Position numbers and translations under genes: made by a program. From the NCBI GenBank assembly GCA_947463755.1, contig CANHUK010000057.1, positions 1-7,787 on the forward strand: a DNA stretch of 7,787 bases, written 5' to 3'. Source of the DNA: Chitinophagaceae bacterium. Lineage in GTDB: Bacteria; Bacteroidota; Bacteroidia; Chitinophagales; Chitinophagaceae. The notes beneath the pieces are model-generated. The model had not been told where the DNA came from and made no database searches. It was given only the letters and a program-made list of their open reading frames with translations. Shown here in pieces: positions 6,699 through 7,787 of the stretch (position 1 is the first letter of the stretch; every line of letters starts with the position of its first letter).

Positions 6699-7787
6699 AT
6701 GAAAGGAACAGGGGCAATCTTCATGGCCGCATGTCTGAGCGCGGCCGTTGTACAGTCACAGACCGACAGCACCGCGCGGGTGCTCGACGAGGTGGTCGTC
6801 ACCGCCAATCGTTTTGCGCAGAAACAATCCTCCACCGGAAAGGTACTCAGCGTCATCAACCGGGCCGCCATTGAGCGGTCGCTGGGCATGTCGGTGGCCG
6901 AATTGCTGAACCAGCAGGCCGGCATTGCGATCGCCGGCGCCAACAACAACATGGGCACCAACCCCGACGTGTACATGCGGGGTGCCGCCACCGGCAACAC
7001 CCTCATCCTGGTGGATGGTGTGCCGATGTATGATGTGTCGACCATCAACAACACGTTCGACCTGAACCATCTGCCGCTGGAAGCGATCGAGCGGATCGAG
7101 ATCCTGAAAGGGGCACAGTCGACCGTGTATGGTTCTGACGCCGTCGCAGGGGTCATCCACATCATCACCCGGAAGAAAAGCCAGCAGCCTTTGGGTGGAT
7201 TCGGATCCGTCACCGCCGGTTCCTGGGGGACACTGCGCAGCGCCGCCGGACTGCGCGGCACGGGCGGTCCGCTGAGTTATCAGGTGCAGTACCAGGACAA
7301 CAGAAGCCGCGGCATGTCGGCCGCTTTCGACAGTTCCGGCCGGAAAGAATTTGACCGTGATGGCTTCCGTCAGCAGACGGCCAATGTATCGCTGAGCCTG
7401 GCCCTGGGCAAAAGGCTCACGTTGCGCGGTCAAGGTTTGGCGGGCGATTACGTCACGGGGTTGGACCGATCGGCTTACAATGATGAGCGCGATTTCACCG
7501 CCACCAATCGCAACATGCAGGGCGGCGGCGGGATCGACTTCAAGGCAGAGCGATTCAGTCTGCATGCGAATGTACAGCAGGGATACCTGCGCCGCATCTA
7601 TCTTGATGACTCATTGCATGTCGGCGGATTCGCGAAGTACAGCCGCGAGCAATATGAAGGACGCAGCGGGTTCGCGGAAGCTTATGGCAAGGTAAAACTG
7701 ACGGATCGCTGGGATCTCCTCGCCGGGATCGACCATCGCTGGTTCGACACCGACCAGTCGTTCTACTCGCTGAGTTCATTCGGTCCT
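6699..7787 (+). CDS. btuB: BtuB-like TonB-dependent outer-membrane cobalamin receptor, 3'-truncated
   Basis: The frame from ATG 6699 stays open to the window end, giving 363 residues of a protein usually about 600-700 long. It starts with a signal peptide (hydrophobic residues 5-18, likely cut near VQS-Q, 20/21). A TonB-box-like DEVVVTANR follows at 30-38. The plug domain runs to about residue 160, with SVAELLNQQAGI (65-76), VYMRGAATGNTLILVDGVPMYD (91-112), IERIEILKGAQSTVYGSDAVAGVIHIIT (130-157), all hallmark plug motifs. The beta-barrel begins with alternating hydrophobic/polar strands, e.g. SYQVQYQDNRS. The receptor would bind cobalamin at the surface and import it with TonB-ExbBD energy. 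The assignment to B12 rather than another siderophore-like ligand rests mainly on the riboswitch in its leader and on BtuB-like plug spacing. No Shine-Dalgarno sequence precedes the start; the upstream stretch is A/T-rich, as is common in Bacteroidota. Confidence 0.92.
   Translation, partial: MKGTGAIFMAACLSAAVVQSQTDSTARVLDEVVVTANRFAQKQSSTGKVLSVINRAAIERSLGMSVAELLNQQAGIAIAGANNNMGTNPDVYMRGAATGNTLILVDGVPMYDVSTINNTFDLNHLPLEAIERIEILKGAQSTVYGSDAVAGVIHIITRKKSQQPLGGFGSVTAGSWGTLRSAAGLRGTGGPLSYQVQYQDNRSRGMSAAFDSSGRKEFDRDGFRQQTANVSLSLALGKRLTLRGQGLAGDYVTGLDRSAYNDERDFTATNRNMQGGGGIDFKAERFSLHANVQQGYLRRIYLDDSLHVGGFAKYSREQYEGRSGFAEAYGKVKLTDRWDLLAGIDHRWFDTDQSFYSLSSFGP

Noticed and set aside
6515..6874. A 119-codon + strand frame across the riboswitch and the start of the receptor gene
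   Set aside because: It runs through the conserved riboswitch core and overlaps the true receptor frame; its composition is not protein-like.
6756..7565. A 269-codon open frame on the - strand opposite the BtuB-like gene
   Set aside because: It lies wholly antisense to a receptor with clear plug-domain motifs and its translation has no recognisable domain. Long antisense frames are expected in G+C-rich coding DNA.
1..7787. A functional link between hemW (radical SAM/haem) and the B12 unit through tetrapyrrole metabolism
   Set aside because: The genes are almost 6 kb apart, on separate transcription units with four unrelated genes between them. Nothing in the sequence joins them.

Overview
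The window looks like a chromosomal segment of a G+C-rich member of the Bacteroidota, probably Chitinophagaceae-like (inferred). Three things point there. No visible start codon has a Shine-Dalgarno sequence in front of it. Two intergenic regions hold pairs resembling the Bacteroidota sigma-ABfr promoter (TTTG, about 20 nt, then xAnnTTTG). The protein motifs are also of Bacteroidota style, such as the GpsA block YLGDLLVTCYSLFSRNRTFG. No rRNA, tRNA, insertion sequence, CRISPR array or prophage gene was seen.

Layout from left to right: (1) the 3' part of hemW on the + strand (1-824), cut by the window edge. (2) A set of genes on the - strand, transcribed from high to low coordinates: an APC-family amino acid permease (about 6264 down to 4903), a TolC-type outer-membrane channel (4826 down to 3360), a periplasmic adaptor of the HlyD/MacA type (3299 down to 1914) and gpsA (1871 down to 834). 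gpsA converges on hemW with a 9-bp gap that contains a small hairpin. (3) A divergent intergenic region of about 430 bp (6265-6698) holding a promoter candidate, a well-conserved adenosylcobalamin riboswitch (about 6395-6580) and a structured expression platform. (4) The 5' part of a BtuB-like TonB-dependent receptor on the + strand (6699 to the window end), cut by the right edge.

Functionally there are three separate themes. The riboswitch and receptor form a classical vitamin B12 uptake unit: when cobalamin is plentiful, the leader RNA should shut off the receptor. The TolC channel and adaptor are two of the three parts of an envelope-spanning efflux or secretion machine; the inner-membrane pump is not beside them, and the next gene in the same direction is gpsA, a phospholipid-precursor gene. 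hemW and the permease are housekeeping or transport genes with no evident link to the rest. The most informative non-coding signal is a 10-bp long-range complementarity between the bases just after the B12 box and a stretch 24-33 nt upstream of the receptor start codon, which could be part of the switching mechanism. No undescribed multi-gene system is supported by this sequence.
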